Shown one piece after another: positions 62,157 to 64,000 of a stretch of 64,000 nt of DNA (position 1 is its first letter; each line of letters starts with the position of its first letter). Source of the stretch: Labedaea rhizosphaerae (lineage in GTDB: Bacteria > Actinomycetota > Actinomycetes > Mycobacteriales > Pseudonocardiaceae); assembly GCF_004362825.1 (NCBI RefSeq), contig NZ_SNXZ01000011.1:1-64000 (forward strand), given 5' to 3'. The position numbers were made by a program, and so were the translations under genes. Below the pieces are notes generated by a model. It was not told the origin of the DNA. It worked only from the letters and a program-made list of their open reading frames with translations, and made no database searches.

Positions 62157-63374
62157 TTACATAACCGGTGTAAAGAGCACAGGCAAAGTAGCGGGCCCGC
62201 GAGTGAACACACCCTGCTCACCAGGCGAGAAGTCCGAGGCCAACCGCACATCGGGCATGGCGTCCAGCAGCATGTTCACCCCCACCTCGACTTCCGTGCG
62301 GGCCAACAGGGCTCCTACGCAGAAGTGCCGGCCCAGGGCGAACGACAAGTGCTTGCTCGCCGCCGAGAACGCCGTCTCGGTGGGCAGGTCGGTCCGGAAG
62401 ATGTCGAAGCTGTCCGGGTTGGCGAACCGGCGCGGGTCGCGGTTCGCCGCGCCGATCAGGCACGTGAGGGTGCTGCCCTTGGGCACGACACCGCCGCTCA
62501 GTTCGACGTCGTCCGCCGGCTGGCGCATGATCATGTGCACTGGCGGGGTGTAGCGCAGGGTTTCCGCGAACGCCTTGTCGATCAGGCTGCGGTCCGCGCG
62601 CACCGCCTCCAGCTGCTCTGGGTGCTCCAGCAGGTTGCGGAAGATGCTCGCGATGGCCTTGTCGGTGGTCTCGCCGCCTGCTGCGAGCAACAGGCTGACG
62701 AACGCCTTGATGTCCTCGTCGCTCATCGTGGTGCCGTCGACTTCCGCCGTGCACAGGGCGGAAAGCAGGTCGTCGCCGGGGTTTTCGCGGCGCTCCTGGA
62801 TGATCGGGATCATGTAGGCGGCGAGTTCGTCCTTGGTCTTCGCGCCGTCGGCCATGATGTCCGGGTCCTGCGCGAGGTTGCCCAGGAACGCGATGATCGA
62901 CGTGTACCACCGCTGGAACCGCTCGTGGTCGCTCTTGTCGAGGCCCAGCATGTCCACGATGACGTTGATCGGGAAGTGCCGGGCGAAATCCTGCACCAGG
63001 TCCACCGAACCCTGGTGCCGGAACGCATCGATCAGCTCGCGGGCGTTGCGCTCGATCACCGGGCGGAACTTCTGCTCGAGTTCGCTGCCGCGGAACGGGC
63101 CGGCGACCAAGGCCCGGCGCACCGAGTGCTCGCGGCCGCTCATCTGCAGGATCGTCCGCCCGTGCACCGGTTCCAGCTGCCAGTCGTAGTTGTCGGTGGT
63201 GAAGACCGGCTCGCGGAAGGCCCGGGCGACGTCCTCGTAGCGCGACACGATGTAGCTCTGCATGCCCTCGTGCCAGATCAGCGGCTCATCGGCCAACATC
63301 ACCTGGTAGGCGGGGTACGGATCGCTCGCGAACTCGGGGGAAAGGATGTCCGGCGCTTGACGTGCCGTAGTCAT
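62157..63374 (-). CDS. Cytochrome P450
   Basis: The 405-residue soluble P450 has an I-helix AAGGETTDKAI, the K-helix ETLRYTPP and the heme loop FALGRHFCVGALLA, all intact. It resembles CYP105/107-like oxidases of actinomycetes that hydroxylate small molecules. No ferredoxin gene is nearby. Its stop lies two bases from the right direct repeat of the HNH element. It diverges from the radical SAM gene at the right edge, so joint function is possible but not shown. Confidence 0.92.
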   Translation of the reverse strand: MTTARQAPDILSPEFASDPYPAYQVMLADEPLIWHEGMQSYIVSRYEDVARAFREPVFTTDNYDWQLEPVHGRTILQMSGREHSVRRALVAGPFRGSELEQKFRPVIERNARELIDAFRHQGSVDLVQDFARHFPINVIVDMLGLDKSDHERFQRWYTSIIAFLGNLAQDPDIMADGAKTKDELAAYMIPIIQERRENPGDDLLSALCTAEVDGTTMSDEDIKAFVSLLLAAGGETTDKAIASIFRNLLEHPEQLEAVRADRSLIDKAFAETLRYTPPVHMIMRQPADDVELSGGVVPKGSTLTCLIGAANRDPRRFANPDSFDIFRTDLPTETAFSAASKHLSFALGRHFCVGALLARTEVEVGVNMLLDAMPDVRLASDFSPGEQGVFTRGPATLPVLFTPVM

Positions 63375-63754
63375 GAAACTCCCTTGCGTGACTAGTGGAC
63401 GCGTCAGACTAGCCAGCTTTCAGCCGGCGGTGCCATAAGTTCAGGCGGTTGGCCTAATCACTTCGGCGGGTGGTCGCGAGGAGTCACGGGACCCGCCGGA
63501 GCGGCCGTACCGCCAGGTCGCCAGTGGCTCCGGCCGAACGGACGACTGACGCTCCGACATGGAGCATGGACAACTATTACGCCGTTCCGGTGGTGTCACC
63601 GCCGGCAATTGCGGCGTGATGTCCCATTGCCAAGCCGCTGGGTGATGTGCGGCTGATCCGTTCAAGCGAGTTGTTCGTTCGTGTCTGTTGGCGAACAACC
63701 AACCATGCCAAGGTCGAGGCCGGGTCACGGAGGGAAACGTGGGGGTAGCATTCT
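63375..63754. other. 380-base divergent intergenic region
   Basis: No gene is supported. Very short frames at 63566-63619 (MDNYYAV..., 17 residues) and 63681-63758 (25 residues, ending in GGSIL, overlapping the radical SAM start) have poor starts or no precursor features. The region probably carries the promoters of the divergent P450 and radical SAM genes. Confidence 0.5.
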
Positions 63755-64000
63755 GTGAAAGTCTTGATGATCTCCATGCCTTGGCAAGGGCTGGACACGC
63801 CGTCGAGCGCGCTGGGAATCCTCGGACAATGCGTCCGGGAAAAGGCGAATGAGTGGGTCGTCGACGAGTTGTACGCCAACATCCGCTGGGCCGAATACCT
63901 GATGCGGGCGAGCAATGGCACCATCACGGCCACCCATTACGGCAGCGTCGCCGACCAGGTGTTCCACGGCGTGGGCGACTGGGTGTTCACGCCCGCGCTC
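63755..64000 (+). CDS. N-terminal part of a second RiPP maturation radical SAM protein 1 (cut by window)
   Basis: Only the first 82 residues are visible. From GTG 63755 they read as ISMPWQGLDTPSSALGIL, then ANIRWAEYLMRASNG, then GVGDWVFTPAL, which is the N-terminal pattern of the radical SAM family at 44699-46507 (SMPFQ...PS...LG; GDWLF). GGGGG and GAGGG lie upstream. The iron-sulfur motif is beyond the window. A precursor gene is not seen upstream and may lie downstream. Confidence 0.7.
   Translation, partial: MKVLMISMPWQGLDTPSSALGILGQCVREKANEWVVDELYANIRWAEYLMRASNGTITATHYGSVADQVFHGVGDWVFTPAL

Noticed and set aside
63566-63619. 17-residue frame (MDNYYAV...) as a precursor for the right-edge radical SAM enzyme
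   Set aside because: GGAG is only one base from the ATG, the frame is very short and lacks a leader, unlike the 103-residue candidate at 46504-46815.
63681-63758. 25-residue Gly-rich frame overlapping the right-edge radical SAM start
   Set aside because: The GTGA overlap is suggestive, but there is no ribosome-binding site and no leader-like region.
1-64000. CRISPR arrays, tRNA or rRNA genes
   Set aside because: No regularly spaced 25-40 base repeats, cloverleaf patterns or rRNA-like sequences were seen.

Overview
This is high-GC DNA with dense genes, frequent GTG/TTG starts, ATGA/GTGA-type overlaps, SARP and MocR regulators, a conservon (cvn) operon and a DUF222/HNH gene. It is therefore from an actinomycete. 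A Pseudonocardiaceae-like host (Lentzea, Saccharothrix, Actinosynnema or Amycolatopsis type) is my inference; no rRNA gene is present to confirm it.

Region 1 (about 0.1-29.3 kb) is a nonribosomal peptide gene cluster with an unusual design. A minus-strand operon (25690 down to 7552) encodes a free-standing peptidyl carrier protein, two short LanB-like proteins (lantibiotic dehydratase N-terminal, aminoacyl-tRNA-using type, no elimination domain), a C-A-T NRPS, a large C-A-T-C-T-C-T-E NRPS ending in a penicillin-binding-protein-type thioesterase domain, and an MFS exporter. Only two adenylation domains serve five carrier domains, and the last two NRPS modules have none. I infer that the LanB-like proteins may supply the missing residues from aminoacyl-tRNA; this is the best candidate here for an undescribed system. 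A plus-strand operon (2325-7305) encodes MbtH, a cysteine-synthase-like PLP enzyme, an argininosuccinate-lyase-like enzyme, an ATP-grasp ligase and a threonine aldolase. With the PduX-like threonine kinase at 28374-29303 these give a coherent route from threonine through O-phosphothreonine and an aspartate adduct to 2,3-diaminobutyrate. A SARP regulator (25890-27698) is the likely switch: heptamers with 11-bp spacing occur upstream of the MbtH operon, the carrier-protein operon and the SARP gene itself. A normal LOG protein lies at the left edge and a LOG-like protein with a degenerate active site follows the SARP gene.

Region 2 (29.3-44.6 kb) is mixed chromosomal content: VanZ-like and AhpD-like proteins, a MocR regulator divergent from an MFS pump, an EACC1-caspase conflict pair, a membrane protein, a PhyH dioxygenase with an AraC regulator, an FMN glutamate synthase-like protein, CsbD, an ECF sigma factor with a RibD/DHFR-like protein, and a small GTPase-like operon broken by an apparent frameshift.

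Region 3 (44.7-50.4 kb) is a compact candidate RiPP locus: an AfsR-type regulator, a 103-residue Ser/Thr/Pro-rich candidate precursor and a radical SAM maturase of the RiPP maturation radical SAM protein 1 type, tightly coupled, with a divergent ECF sigma factor. The right edge (63755-64000) starts a second maturase of the same kind.

Region 4 (50.4-63.4 kb) has transport, redox, esterase and TetR/SnoaL genes, then a complete conservon (kinase-like, roadblock, DUF742, GTPase, P450). After it comes a lower-GC DUF222/HNH element bounded by 14-bp direct repeats and imperfect inverted repeats. A second P450 follows on the minus strand.
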